DNA from: Aurantiacibacter odishensis
GTDB taxonomy: Bacteria > Pseudomonadota > Alphaproteobacteria > Sphingomonadales > Sphingomonadaceae
Length of the DNA stretch: 64,000 nt
Direction: 5' to 3'
Assembly (NCBI RefSeq): GCF_003605195.1
Contig: NZ_QYOS01000023.1
Span: forward strand, 186,001-250,000
Part shown: positions 25,332 to 35,312 of the stretch, one piece after another
Layout of the letters: every line of letters begins with the position of its first letter
Numbering within the stretch: the stretch's first letter is position 1
Position numbers and translations under genes: made by a program
Notes under the pieces: generated by a model
What the model was told of the DNA's origin: nothing
The model's input: only the letters and a program-made list of their open reading frames with translations
Databases searched by the model: none

Positions 25332-28300
25332 CCAAGTCCGCCATCCATGCCCGTTCCGCCCTCCTGCGGGGCTGCGCTCCTGCCGCGCTGACGCTGGCCC
25401 TGCTGGCGGCTCCGCAGACTGCCGGGGCGCAGGCCTACAACGCAACTTTCGAAGTGGTGCAGGGCAGTGTGACCGTCGATCGCAGCCAAGCGACGTTCGA
25501 CCGGATCGAGGTCGACGGCTTCGACGCGGTGATCGACTGGTTCCCGAACGAGATCAACGGCGCGCCGGAAATTTTCCTGCCGAACGGCAACACCGCGATC
25601 TACACAGGCGCTCCTAACGCCGGCGGCTTCGCCATTCTCAATCGCATCCAGCCCACGCAGATCGCGGCGCCTGCCGAATTCGCGGGAACGGTGCAGGCTT
25701 TCCTCACCAATGGACAAGGCACCCCCATTGCGCCCGGCGGCTTCGTGGCCTTCTATTCGCCCACTGGCATCCTCGTAGGCAGCACCGCGGTATTTGAAGT
25801 GCCGCAGCTTATGCTCACCACCAATGCGGTGGATATCGCCAGCTTCACCGACTTCGCGACCGGCGCTGGGCCGCTGCTCCTTTCGGGCAACAATTCGTCC
25901 ATCACCATCGCGCCCGGTGCCAGCTTCACCGGAACGCCGGAGGGCAGCTTCTTCATCGTTTCCTCCACCAATATAGACATGGCGGGCGATGCGTATTTCA
26001 ACGGCTCCACCGCCTATGTCGGCGCGCTGGAAGCGCAGCTGACGCACAATTCCGGTCTGTTCGACATCATCATTCCCTTCGCCAGCGGCAGCGAAGGCCA
26101 GGCGATCAGCCACACCGGCAGCACGGGCGGGCCCGAGAGCAGCGGCGCGGGCGACAACCATATCATCTATGGCGTCACCAGCTCCGTTTCCGATACCTCC
26201 GTGGGCGTATCCATGCTGTTCAGCGGAAACCTGGGCTTCGACGTGGCGACCGGCGCCACCGTTGCGGGCGGAGAGATCATCCTGTCCGCCAATTACAACG
26301 TGACCGGGCGCGAGATCGATGGCGGCCTGACCGGAGAGGGCGCGGATTCGTTCTTCAACGGGCGCACCGATCCGGGCTTCGGGCCGACGCAGATCGTGCT
26401 CGATGGCGTCACCGCCACCAGCGACGTCACCGCGATCAGCCAGAGCGAGACCAGCGTGACGACGAACCTGGGCAGTTCCAGCTTTGCGGGCGATCTCGTG
26501 ATCGTCGGGCGCAACCAGGCCAGCGTTCGGGCCGGCGCCGGGTCTACGATCAGCGTAGGCGAGGAGCTCTACGTCTCGGCCAACAACTTCGGCTTCGCGG
26601 ACGGTTCGCAGACCCTGCCCGTCAACGGCGGCTCCGCCAGTGTTTCCGCTTCCACCGATGGGCTCGTCACGGTCGGCGGACGCTCGACCGTGACCGCCAA
26701 CGCCTACGCCGCCGTGGACTTCAGCGGCGCGTTCGTTGGCGACGCTGCCGGTGGCTTTGCGTCGATCTCGGCAGACGGCGGCACCGTGCAACTGGGCGGC
26801 GATACGGTGGTTTCGGCCAGTGCGCTCGCCGAGGTGCAGACAGCGGCATACGAATTTGCCGGGATCTTCACCGGCGGCTTTGCCGATTTCTCCATGTTCT
26901 CCGGCGGCACCATCGCCCTCGACGGCGGATTGAATATCTTTGCCACCGCCTTCTCGCCGAACCTGACCGGGGTGAACGCAGGGCTGACCGGCAACAGCCA
27001 GGGCGGCAACATCTCCATCGGCGGAAGCGACGGCGGCGGCTTCTTCTCGATCACCAATGGCTTCCTCGTGGCAGATGCCAGCGCGGGCGTGGGTGACGGG
27101 GTGGCCGCAGCAGGTGCCGGTCCGACAGCGCAGGGCGGCTCGATCTTCGTCTCCGCCGACGATACCAGCACCTTCTCGGTCGAGGGCGATACCTTGCTGC
27201 TTGCCAACGGCTTCGGCGGGAACGTCACCGGTGGCGGGGACGGCGGCGAAGGCATCGGCGGCACGATCGATCTGTTCTTCCTTCCCGCAACGCTGTTCGA
27301 CGGCGCGCTGGTCCTCGACAGCTATGCACAGGGCGGAACCGGAGAGAACGGCGGCAACGGCACCGGCGGCACGAACACGATCAACGTTTCCGGCCCGGAC
27401 GGTGTCCTCACCATCAACGGCGTGAGCCAGTCCTTCGCGATCGGCGAAGGCGGGGCTTCGACAGGCGCGGGCAACGGCGGCCTCGGCACCGGTGGAACCG
27501 CGCAGCTTTTCCTTGCCCAAGGCGCCCAACTGGCGATGAACGGCGCGGAGATGCAGCTCAAGGTCGATGCCTTCGGCGGCAATGCGGGCGGCGGCGCTGG
27601 CGGCGACGCGACCAGTGGCAGCGCACTCGTTTCGGTTGACGAGGCCACGGCAGATTTCGCGGGCACCCTTTTCTTCTCCGGCATCGGCCAGGGCGGCGAT
27701 TCCATCGGCGGGGCAGGCGGTGCGGGCACATCCAGCAGCGCGTCCTTGCTGCTCCAGATTGCCAATGGCAGCGGCGTATCCATCGGCAACGTTTTCAGCC
27801 AGAGCGCCATCGGCATCGGCGGCAACGGCGTATCGGGCGGCGTGGGCACGGGCGGCGCGGCCGGTTTCGTGATCGATGCAAACAGTACGCTCGATCTCGC
27901 CAGTGCCAGCATCAATGCAGAGGGCATCGGCGGTGATGGCACGACCGGCAACGGCGGCGACGGTATCGGCGGCACCATTGCGGCGAATATCGACGGCGGC
28001 ACGGTAACGGCCTCGCTCGACCAGAATTATCGCGCCGCCGGTGAAGGCGGAAACACCGCAACCGGGATCGGCGGCAGTGGCACGGGGGGCATCGCGCAGG
28101 TCGCCAATGTGGGCGGCATTATCGACGCACCAGCAGCGGGCCTCAACATCGATGCAGGCGGCATCGGCGGCTCGGCAACTGCCAGCGGCGGTTCGGGTGG
28201 GAACGGCACCGGCGGCGACGCGTCGCTGGTGACGGCAAGCGGAGGAAGCAGCACGCTTCTTCGCCTCAATTTCGAGGCGGCGGGCAGCGGCGGCGACTCG

Positions 28301-31264
28301 CTCGACACGCTTGGCGGCGATGGTCTGGGCGGTCAGGCGACGGCCGTGATGCTGCTCGACTCCGCCTCGCTCGTCGTGGTGGGCGATATCGACCTTGATG
28401 CCAGCGGCAGCGGAGGCGACGTGGTGGACGGCGGCGGCACCGGGGGCACCGGCTCGGGCGGCGTCGCCTTCGCTCTCGCCAGCGACACGGCCGACCTGCA
28501 GGCAGGCGGTATCCTTGCCATCAGCGCCGAAGGCGAAGGCGGCGTGGGTCTTGCCGGGGGTGACGGCATCGGCGGACAGGCCGCCGCCGGAGCCTTGGCG
28601 AACGCCAGCCTGCAGGCAGGCGGCGCAGCCCTGAGCAGCGACGGGATCGGGGCAGAAGGCGGCACCGGCGGCAACGGCACCGGTGGTGACAGCCTGTTGG
28701 TCGCAACGACGGCCACGCTCGGCTTTACCGGCCCGGTCGCCCTGTCGGCCCAGGGTTTCGGAGGCGACGAGCCCGGCGGTTCGGGCGCGGCCACGCCTGC
28801 GGGCGGCAATGCGACCGGCGGCAGCGCGACGCTCGCACTCGATTCAGGAGCCGCGTTGACCTCCAGTTCTACCGTCGATCTCGAAGCCTCGGCCAACGGC
28901 GGCGACAGTCTTGACGGAGCAGGCGGCGCGGCGACAGGCGGCGGTGCCGCGTTCGTTGCGGCGAGCGGAGCGGTCGCGGATATCGCAGGCGCGCTGGGTC
29001 TAGAGGTTGCCGCAACAGGCGGCACATCCGGCACCGGCGCGGGGGGGCTTGCCACCGCGGGATCGGCTTCTGTGGCGGTCGACGGCCTCCAAACAGACAT
29101 TCAGTTGGGCGGCATTTCCATTGGCGGAATGGCCATCGGTAGCGACGGTGGCAGCGCGCTGGGCGGCGATGCCGCTATCATCGTTTCGGACACGGCGAGC
29201 CTCTCCGTTGCGGGTTCCACAGCGGTCGATCTTGGCGCGATTGCCAGTGACGCCGTGGGCGGGAACGCCGTAATCCAAATCACCAACGCAGCCGCCAGCT
29301 TCGGCGGCAACGTGAACCTCGCCGCTGGGGCCTCCGCGCTCGAAACCGGTGGGACCGCCAATGCGGGCAGCGCCTCCATCGACGTAGTTGCCGGTTCCTC
29401 GCTCGATGCCGGGGGCGACATCGGACTCTATGCCGAAGCCGAGGCTGGCGATCCGGTTGGACTCGGTACCGGCAGCGAAGCCATCGGCGGCACGACTGCG
29501 ATCAGTGTCAGCGGGTCCGGATCGACATTGAACGCCGCAGGCACGACGACGCTCGGCGCTTTCGCGCAAGGTTACAACGGCAGCGATGCGACAGGCGGCA
29601 CGACAAGTCTCGCGGTATCAGATGGGGGAGACTTCACCAGCACGACTGGCCTGACCATGATCGCCGACGCGCAGGTAGTCCCCGCAGGTGACGCAACCGC
29701 CGGTTCGGTGACAATGCAGACTCTGGCCGGTGCGGTGCCCTCTACCATCAGTGCGGGGCAAACCCTCCTTTCCGCGAATGCCACCGGCGGAGCGACCGCC
29801 ACCGCCGGTATCATCGACGTCCTCGCCATCGACGGATCGATTGCCCTGACATCACTTGACGCGCAGTCGCTGGGGAGCCAGCCCTCGCCCACCGTCAGCC
29901 GCCTGCTTGCGGATAACGGCGCCATCACCGTCACCAGCGATCTAGTCGCCGCAATGACCGGCGACCTGGAAATCGAGTACGCCAACGGCGGCACTATCCT
30001 GGGGGGCAGCGCGCCGGCCGACCTGACGGCGACGTTCGACATTACCGCGGGCGGAACGATCACGATCACCGGCGACAACGCGGCAGAGCGGGCCTTTGCC
30101 GCCAGTTCGCTGAGGCTTGCTACGCGCGAACTGCAGATCGACCCGCAGGCCAGTCTCGGCGGGACGAACGTGGAGATCGTCTCTCTCGACACCGCAGCGC
30201 GCAACGTGATCGGCGGAGCGACGCAGGAGGCGGGCTTCACGCTGACGGGCGCGGAAGTGGCCGCGATCACGGCGGATTCGCTGACAATCACGCTGCCAGA
30301 TACGGCAGATGCCAGCGTGGATGCAGAACTGCGCGACCTGAACCTCGTCGGTAGCCAGGCGGGCGGCGCGCAGGAGATCACCATCGCCAGCGGCGGCGTG
30401 ATGCAGATCGTCGGCGCAATCCGCTACGATTCTGCGGCTTTCGGGGACTCCCTGACTTTCGTTGCCGGACCCAGCCTGCAGATGATCCTGCCTGATGCCA
30501 GTGTAAGCGGGCTCAGCACTGGCGGAGAATTGTCGGGCGGCCTGTCTTTCGTGGCCGACAGCCTCCTCTTCACGACCAGCGACAATCTGGCGGTGATCCT
30601 GAGCGATCCCGACGATCCGGCCATTCCCGGCTTGCTGGGCGATTTCACGCTCACCGGCACGAGCGGACCCTCCAGCTACATCAGCGCGGGCACCGTGTCG
30701 CTGGCCGCTCTGGAATACATTTACGGCCAGAACACCGGGGATGCCGACCGCTTCGGCGGTATCGAGGTTGCACTTGGCGGCGCGGGATTCTCCGTCAGCC
30801 AGATCGACCCGGCATCCGGCGTCCCACCGCTTCGCGCGATTCTCTACGGTCTTGCGTCCAACAGCACGAACGACAGGTTCGAATTCGACGAGGAATTCTT
30901 CTTCAACACCGTCGCCTCGGGAATGCTTTCGGGGCCGTTCGACGACAGCGCGACCCTGAACGAGTGCGTGATCAACACGGCAATCTGCCCGAGCATCACC
31001 CCAAGGCCGGAGGACACTCCGCAAGGACCGATCCAAAACGAGGTGCTGGTGAGGAACCCCGTTTCCGGAGAGCAGACGGGCAACCCGTCACGCGGATACA
31101 CCAGCGGATTCGGCGTGGAATTCCCCGGCCTGTTCGACGCACCGCTTATCAGTGAGGACGAGCGGATCGACGATCCCGTCGCCAGCGGCGGCGACAGCGC
31201 GCTCTACACGCTGGGCGCGCAGGAGGACGAGAACGACCAAGACGACGAGGGAGGAGAAGAGTGA
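25328..31264 (+). CDS. large Gly-rich beta-helix exoprotein (TpsA / filamentous haemagglutinin-like)
   Basis: 1978 residues. The signal peptide ends near AGA|QAYN (about 35). The next 250 residues (GSVTVDRSQATFDRI, FLPNGNTAIYTG, VLNRI-like AILNRIQPTQ, FYSPTGILVGS) match the sphingomonad version of the TPS secretion domain. A long beta-strand repeat region follows, with about 17 imperfect Gly-rich repeats in the middle. The C-terminus is acidic (EDENDQDDEGGEE) and has no anchor, so the product is probably released or loosely held at the surface. The start overlaps the tpsB stop and the end overlaps the CHAT gene start (TGATG). The frame is open upstream to 23474, but that part only shadows tpsB. 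Confidence 0.9.
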   Translation: MTKSAIHARSALLRGCAPAALTLALLAAPQTAGAQAYNATFEVVQGSVTVDRSQATFDRIEVDGFDAVIDWFPNEINGAPEIFLPNGNTAIYTGAPNAGGFAILNRIQPTQIAAPAEFAGTVQAFLTNGQGTPIAPGGFVAFYSPTGILVGSTAVFEVPQLMLTTNAVDIASFTDFATGAGPLLLSGNNSSITIAPGASFTGTPEGSFFIVSSTNIDMAGDAYFNGSTAYVGALEAQLTHNSGLFDIIIPFASGSEGQAISHTGSTGGPESSGAGDNHIIYGVTSSVSDTSVGVSMLFSGNLGFDVATGATVAGGEIILSANYNVTGREIDGGLTGEGADSFFNGRTDPGFGPTQIVLDGVTATSDVTAISQSETSVTTNLGSSSFAGDLVIVGRNQASVRAGAGSTISVGEELYVSANNFGFADGSQTLPVNGGSASVSASTDGLVTVGGRSTVTANAYAAVDFSGAFVGDAAGGFASISADGGTVQLGGDTVVSASALAEVQTAAYEFAGIFTGGFADFSMFSGGTIALDGGLNIFATAFSPNLTGVNAGLTGNSQGGNISIGGSDGGGFFSITNGFLVADASAGVGDGVAAAGAGPTAQGGSIFVSADDTSTFSVEGDTLLLANGFGGNVTGGGDGGEGIGGTIDLFFLPATLFDGALVLDSYAQGGTGENGGNGTGGTNTINVSGPDGVLTINGVSQSFAIGEGGASTGAGNGGLGTGGTAQLFLAQGAQLAMNGAEMQLKVDAFGGNAGGGAGGDATSGSALVSVDEATADFAGTLFFSGIGQGGDSIGGAGGAGTSSSASLLLQIANGSGVSIGNVFSQSAIGIGGNGVSGGVGTGGAAGFVIDANSTLDLASASINAEGIGGDGTTGNGGDGIGGTIAANIDGGTVTASLDQNYRAAGEGGNTATGIGGSGTGGIAQVANVGGIIDAPAAGLNIDAGGIGGSATASGGSGGNGTGGDASLVTASGGSSTLLRLNFEAAGSGGDSLDTLGGDGLGGQATAVMLLDSASLVVVGDIDLDASGSGGDVVDGGGTGGTGSGGVAFALASDTADLQAGGILAISAEGEGGVGLAGGDGIGGQAAAGALANASLQAGGAALSSDGIGAEGGTGGNGTGGDSLLVATTATLGFTGPVALSAQGFGGDEPGGSGAATPAGGNATGGSATLALDSGAALTSSSTVDLEASANGGDSLDGAGGAATGGGAAFVAASGAVADIAGALGLEVAATGGTSGTGAGGLATAGSASVAVDGLQTDIQLGGISIGGMAIGSDGGSALGGDAAIIVSDTASLSVAGSTAVDLGAIASDAVGGNAVIQITNAAASFGGNVNLAAGASALETGGTANAGSASIDVVAGSSLDAGGDIGLYAEAEAGDPVGLGTGSEAIGGTTAISVSGSGSTLNAAGTTTLGAFAQGYNGSDATGGTTSLAVSDGGDFTSTTGLTMIADAQVVPAGDATAGSVTMQTLAGAVPSTISAGQTLLSANATGGATATAGIIDVLAIDGSIALTSLDAQSLGSQPSPTVSRLLADNGAITVTSDLVAAMTGDLEIEYANGGTILGGSAPADLTATFDITAGGTITITGDNAAERAFAASSLRLATRELQIDPQASLGGTNVEIVSLDTAARNVIGGATQEAGFTLTGAEVAAITADSLTITLPDTADASVDAELRDLNLVGSQAGGAQEITIASGGVMQIVGAIRYDSAAFGDSLTFVAGPSLQMILPDASVSGLSTGGELSGGLSFVADSLLFTTSDNLAVILSDPDDPAIPGLLGDFTLTGTSGPSSYISAGTVSLAALEYIYGQNTGDADRFGGIEVALGGAGFSVSQIDPASGVPPLRAILYGLASNSTNDRFEFDEEFFFNTVASGMLSGPFDDSATLNECVINTAICPSITPRPEDTPQGPIQNEVLVRNPVSGEQTGNPSRGYTSGFGVEFPGLFDAPLISEDERIDDPVASGGDSALYTLGAQEDENDQDDEGGEE
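27210..29190 (+). repeat. about 17 imperfect Gly-rich repeats within the TpsA-like gene
   Basis: Units of roughly 35-45 residues each carry a core such as GGDGTTGNGGDGIGGT, GGNTATGIGGSGTGG or GGDVVDGGGTGGTGSGG, separated by hydrophobic beta strands. Repeats vary at the DNA level, so this is not a recent perfect duplication. The period fits stacked turns of a beta-helix. Confidence 0.75.
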
Positions 31265-34200
31265 TGCGCCGCCCCGCCCTTTCCACGCGTCCTCTCGCCG
31301 CCCTGCTGGGCGTGATGACCGTTGCCACGCTTGCCCTGCCCGCGCCCGCCAGCGCGCAGCAGGTGCCGGTTTCGCTGCGCGATTCCGTGCCCATCGGCAG
31401 CAACGGGTTGTGCGAGGCGCAGATCCGTTCGCCGCAACCGGGCGACGGCCTGTTCGACAGGCGGTACACCCTCGTCTGCCGCGACGCCTCCGCCCCCGTC
31501 GGCAGTCTCGCCGTGCTGGCCAATGCCAGCGAGGCCGACCTCCTGGCAGAGGCACGGCGGGACGGCGCCACGTGCACCGCCAGCACCGAGGCCACGCCGC
31601 CCGCAGGCTTGCCCGGCGCTGCCACCTATACCTGTACTGCCCCCGATAGCGGACTGCGCACGCAGACCGTCATAGGCAGCGCCGATGGCATGACCTACGT
31701 AGCGCGCGGCGTGGCGGCATACGGCGATGCGCTGCGCCTGGGGCTGGCAACGCTGGCGAGCGACCGCCTGGTGGAAGGCACCGTCTCCATCCCGCTCACC
31801 GAAGCGAGCGACGCCAGCGCCTTCGCCCGCGCCCAGGCGGAAGCGATCTCTGCGGAGAACGCGCTGGTCGAGGCCTATCGCCGCTCCAATGCCGGGGCCT
31901 ATGCCGATGCGGCGGAGTTCTTCTCCGAATCCGCCCAGAACCTCGATGGCCAGCAGGCCGTGGAAGCGCAGCTCAACGCCGCCCTCCAGCAATCAAACCT
32001 TGGCAACTACCTCGAAGCGGCGCTGATGTTCGTGGCCGCCCGTCAGCAGGTGGGCGAGCATCCCATCCTCACCCGGCTTGCCCGCAATTACGAGGCGCTC
32101 GATGCGCTGAACAGGGATGCTCCGGCCGAAGCCATCGCCATGCTGGATATGCCGCTGCCCGGCAACGCGAACAGCCTCGATGCCCTGCGCGCCATGCAGG
32201 TGAGCGAGCCGCTGGCGGACCGCCTTTCGGCGGAACAGGGCAACGCCATCACCAACGCAACGCGCGCCTTGACCGTGCTGGAGCGGGCGGAACTGCTGGA
32301 TGCGCAAGGGCAATATGTCAGGGCAACGGCGCTGCGTTCACAGGGCCGGGAGGCCGAGGCCCGCAGCACGCTTGCCGATGCGCTCGACAGCCTCGTTTCC
32401 GTTCGCGACGGCCGCATCGTCTCGATCCTGTGGCTGCGCGCGCAGGTCCTGGCCGTACTGGCGGAGATCGACGAGGCGCAGGGCGATCTCGCCGGTGCCG
32501 AAGCCCTTTACCGGCAGGCCCTCGACCTGCTCGAAACCAATTACCCCGGCTCCCCCGCCCTGGTCAGCGCGCGCTCGCAACTGGCCGGATTCTTCGCGCG
32601 CAATGGCCGCGAGGAGGAAGCGCTGGCCCTTTTCGCGATGCTGGTGGAAGACGGCGACAGCAAGCCGAGCGCATCGCTGCGCCGCCTGCTTTCGCCCTAC
32701 TTCGACCTGCTCGCGCGCCGATCCGGCGAAGTCGACACCGCCGCGCGCATGTTCGCCGCCAGCCAGTTGCTGCTGCGGCCCGGTCTTGCCCAGACGCAGG
32801 CCGTGCTCGCCCGCGAACTCTCGGCCGGCAGCGACGAGGCAGCGCAGCTTTTCCGCCGCTCGCTCAACATCGGCCGGGCGATCGAGCAATTGCGCGCCGA
32901 TATCGCGCAGCTCGCCATGGACGCCTCAGGCCAGGATGCCGCACAGGCCGCCGAACTGGCGTCGAGGCGCGCGCAACTGGCCGGTTTGCAGCAGACCCAG
33001 CTGGAATTGCAGCAGGCGTTGTCCTCCTACCCGCGCTACCGCGTGGTCAGCGACGAGCAGATGAGCCTCGCCGACCTTCAGGCAACGCTTGGCGAGGGCG
33101 AGGCCTACTACAAGCTGGTGATGCTGGAAGATGCGGCTTACGCGATCTTCATCGAGCGCGGCACCGCGACCGGCTACCGGATCGATGCCGATGTCGCCGG
33201 GATCGATGCCATGGTGGACACCCTGCGCGATTCCATCGCCGTCGAACTGGCAGGGCAGACGATCACCTATCCCTTCGAAATCGGCACCGCGCGCGAACTG
33301 TACCAGGCGCTGTTCGCCCCGATTGACGGCCAGCTTCGGCAGGCGCGGCACCTCGTCTTCGAACCCGACGGCGCGCTGCTGCGCCTGCCTGCGAACCTGC
33401 TGGTGACGGACGACGAAAGCGTGGCGCGCTACGAGGCGCGCACCGCCGACCCCGACGGCGACGCATTCGATTACCGCGGCACGGCATGGCTGGGCCGCAC
33501 GGTGGAGATTTCCACCTCGGTCTCGCCAACCGCCTTCCGCGACGTGCGCCGTTCGCGCGCATCGGACGCGCAGGGCGAATACCTGGGCCTCGGCCAGAAC
33601 CTGCCGCTGGGGCAGGCAGGCTTCCCCTCCGGCACGCGCGCGGCGACGGGGGCGGTCAGCGACAGGTGCCAGTGGGGACCCTCGGCCTGGAACAACCCCA
33701 TCGCCGCCAGCGAGCTGCGCACGGCAAACCGCATCGTCAGCGCTGACGGCGGCCAGGCCGCGGTGCTTACCGATGCCGAGTTCACCGATACGGGCCTGCT
33801 CGCCATGGACCGGCTCGACGAATACCGCATCGTGCATTTCGCCACCCACGGTCTCGTCACCGCGCCCCAGCCCGAGTGTCCGCCGCGCCCGGCGCTGATG
33901 ACCTCGTTCGGTGACGGGCAGAGCGACGGGCTGCTCAGCTTCGCGGAGATTTTCGACCTGCAGATGGATGCTGACCTCGTGATCCTTTCCGCCTGCAACA
34001 CGGCCAGCGCGGGCGGCCTCGTCGCCAGCCGCGAGGCGGGGATCAGCGGCACGGGCGATTTCGCGCTCGACGGGCTGGTGCGCGCTTTTGTTGGTGCGGG
34101 CAGCCGCACCGTCGTCGCCAGTCACTGGCCGGTGCCGGACGATTTCGATGCGACGAGCGAGCTGATTTCCGGCCTTTTCCAGACGGGCGAAGGCGTCGCC

Positions 34201-34323
34201 ACAACGCGCGCCCTGCGCGATGCCCAGCTCGCCCTGATGGACGATGCCGCTACGTCGCACCCGTTCTACTGGTCGGCCTTTGCCGTCGTGGGCGATGGCA
34301 CGGTGCCGGTCCGCCGCCAGTAA
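31264..34323 (+). CDS. exported TPR-CHAT domain protein (caspase-like)
   Basis: 1019 residues. It has a signal peptide (cleavage near ASA|QQ), a central region of TPR-like helices (about 190-600), then a CHAT domain of the caspase/separase clan. Putative catalytic dyad: H862 in VHFATHGLV and C911 in LVILSACNTA. The ATG at 31264 overlaps the tpsA stop, with AGGAG upstream; GTG at 31261 is also in frame. Both the signal peptide and coupling to the secretion pair are notable, because characterised CHAT proteases are mostly cytoplasmic. Processing or release of the TpsA exoprotein is a reasonable inference; other periplasmic proteolysis is possible. Confidence 0.88.
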   Translation: MRRPALSTRPLAALLGVMTVATLALPAPASAQQVPVSLRDSVPIGSNGLCEAQIRSPQPGDGLFDRRYTLVCRDASAPVGSLAVLANASEADLLAEARRDGATCTASTEATPPAGLPGAATYTCTAPDSGLRTQTVIGSADGMTYVARGVAAYGDALRLGLATLASDRLVEGTVSIPLTEASDASAFARAQAEAISAENALVEAYRRSNAGAYADAAEFFSESAQNLDGQQAVEAQLNAALQQSNLGNYLEAALMFVAARQQVGEHPILTRLARNYEALDALNRDAPAEAIAMLDMPLPGNANSLDALRAMQVSEPLADRLSAEQGNAITNATRALTVLERAELLDAQGQYVRATALRSQGREAEARSTLADALDSLVSVRDGRIVSILWLRAQVLAVLAEIDEAQGDLAGAEALYRQALDLLETNYPGSPALVSARSQLAGFFARNGREEEALALFAMLVEDGDSKPSASLRRLLSPYFDLLARRSGEVDTAARMFAASQLLLRPGLAQTQAVLARELSAGSDEAAQLFRRSLNIGRAIEQLRADIAQLAMDASGQDAAQAAELASRRAQLAGLQQTQLELQQALSSYPRYRVVSDEQMSLADLQATLGEGEAYYKLVMLEDAAYAIFIERGTATGYRIDADVAGIDAMVDTLRDSIAVELAGQTITYPFEIGTARELYQALFAPIDGQLRQARHLVFEPDGALLRLPANLLVTDDESVARYEARTADPDGDAFDYRGTAWLGRTVEISTSVSPTAFRDVRRSRASDAQGEYLGLGQNLPLGQAGFPSGTRAATGAVSDRCQWGPSAWNNPIAASELRTANRIVSADGGQAAVLTDAEFTDTGLLAMDRLDEYRIVHFATHGLVTAPQPECPPRPALMTSFGDGQSDGLLSFAEIFDLQMDADLVILSACNTASAGGLVASREAGISGTGDFALDGLVRAFVGAGSRTVVASHWPVPDDFDATSELISGLFQTGEGVATTRALRDAQLALMDDAATSHPFYWSAFAVVGDGTVPVRRQ

Positions 34324-34347
34324 CGGTGCGAGTAGCGGCGCGCGCGG

Positions 34348-35232
34348 TCAGTCCCGGTCCCCCAGCCTTTCGGCAGGCCTGCCGCCCGTCACGCGCATCA
34401 GGTTTTCCTGTGTGACGGTGGCCACCAGGGTGCCGTCCTGCGCGAAGAAGTGTCCGCGACTGAGGCCACGCCCATTGCCGGCCCAGGGGCTCTCACCCGC
34501 CAGCAAATGCCACTGGCTGAAATCGGGCGTCGCGTGAAACCACAGGGCGTGGTCGAGACTGGCTATCTGGATGCCGTCTTCTCCCGGCCTCACGCCGTGC
34601 GGCAGCAGCGCATTGCGCAGGAACAGGATGTCCGATGCGTAGGCCAGTTGCGCGCGGGCCATGGCGGGGCTGACCGCCTCGCCGTCCCGCGCCCGCATCC
34701 ACACGGCGGAGCGGGGCGGACGCGGCGTATCGCCGAAGAGGGAAGGCGCGTCGGCAGGCACAACCTCGATGGGCCTCAAACCAAGGTCGCCGATCACCGG
34801 CATCCGGCGCAGGTTGCCCTGCGCCTCCTGCCATTCCTCCAGCGCCCGGCGCGCGCTGTCGAAATCTCCGATGTCGGGCGGCGGATCGGCGTGGGCCAAA
34901 CCGCCCTCCTCGCGCTGCGCCGACACCGTCATCGTCAGTACGTGACTGTCACCCTGCATGGCATCGACGCGGCGGCGGGCAAAGCTGCGCCCAGCGCCCA
35001 GCGTCGTCACCTCGTAACGCGTGGCCTCGCGCGCGTTGCCGGGCTGGAGGAAATGGGCGTGCAGCGAGTGCGGCAGGCGTTCCGTGTCCGTCTCAGCCTC
35101 GCAGGCCGCCATCAGCGCCTGCGCCAGCGCATGCCCGCCGAACATGCGTTTGCCAACGCCCGGTCCGGGCTGGCCGGTCCAGCGTCCTTCGCCTGCTGCA
35201 TCAAGGGTCAGCATGTCGGCAAAGGTCGTCAA
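34348..35232 (-). CDS. tesB: acyl-CoA thioesterase II
   Basis: 294-residue double-hotdog thioesterase that hydrolyses acyl-CoA to free acid and CoA. Signatures seen are MFGGHALAQAL, HSLHAHFLQPG, the RRVDAMQ strand and, in the second half, LDHALWFHATPDF. Length and motifs match TesB. It lies convergent with the CHAT gene (24 nt between stops) and 80 nt downstream of the TonB receptor stop, separated from it by a terminator hairpin. It is a single-gene unit that fits the acyl-CoA metabolism theme further right. Confidence 0.92.
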   Translation of the reverse strand: MTTFADMLTLDAAGEGRWTGQPGPGVGKRMFGGHALAQALMAACEAETDTERLPHSLHAHFLQPGNAREATRYEVTTLGAGRSFARRRVDAMQGDSHVLTMTVSAQREEGGLAHADPPPDIGDFDSARRALEEWQEAQGNLRRMPVIGDLGLRPIEVVPADAPSLFGDTPRPPRSAVWMRARDGEAVSPAMARAQLAYASDILFLRNALLPHGVRPGEDGIQIASLDHALWFHATPDFSQWHLLAGESPWAGNGRGLSRGHFFAQDGTLVATVTQENLMRVTGGRPAERLGDRD

Positions 35233-35261
35233 GGCGATCTCCCCATGAGCAGAAAGCGAAA

Positions 35262-35285
35262 GGGCCGGGGAACCTGCCCCGGCCC
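35262..35285 (-). terminator. intrinsic terminator after the TonB-dependent receptor gene
   Basis: A perfect 9-bp stem, GGGCCGGGG/CCCCGGCCC with a 6-nt loop, lies 27 nt past the receptor stop. On the minus strand it is followed by TTTCGCTTTC. Strong GC stem plus T-rich tail supports termination between the receptor and tesB. Confidence 0.75.
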
Positions 35286-35312
35286 GTCATGCGATAGCGG
35301 GAACGGGCGGCC

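Noticed and set aside
25112-27529. 805-codon minus-strand open frame inside the TpsA-like gene
   Set aside because: Antisense shadow of the Gly-rich coding sequence, with no signature of a real protein.
27210-29190. Repetitive DNA that might be a CRISPR array or satellite
   Set aside because: Repeats are imperfect, in frame with the coding sequence and variable at DNA level; no identical repeats with unique spacers.
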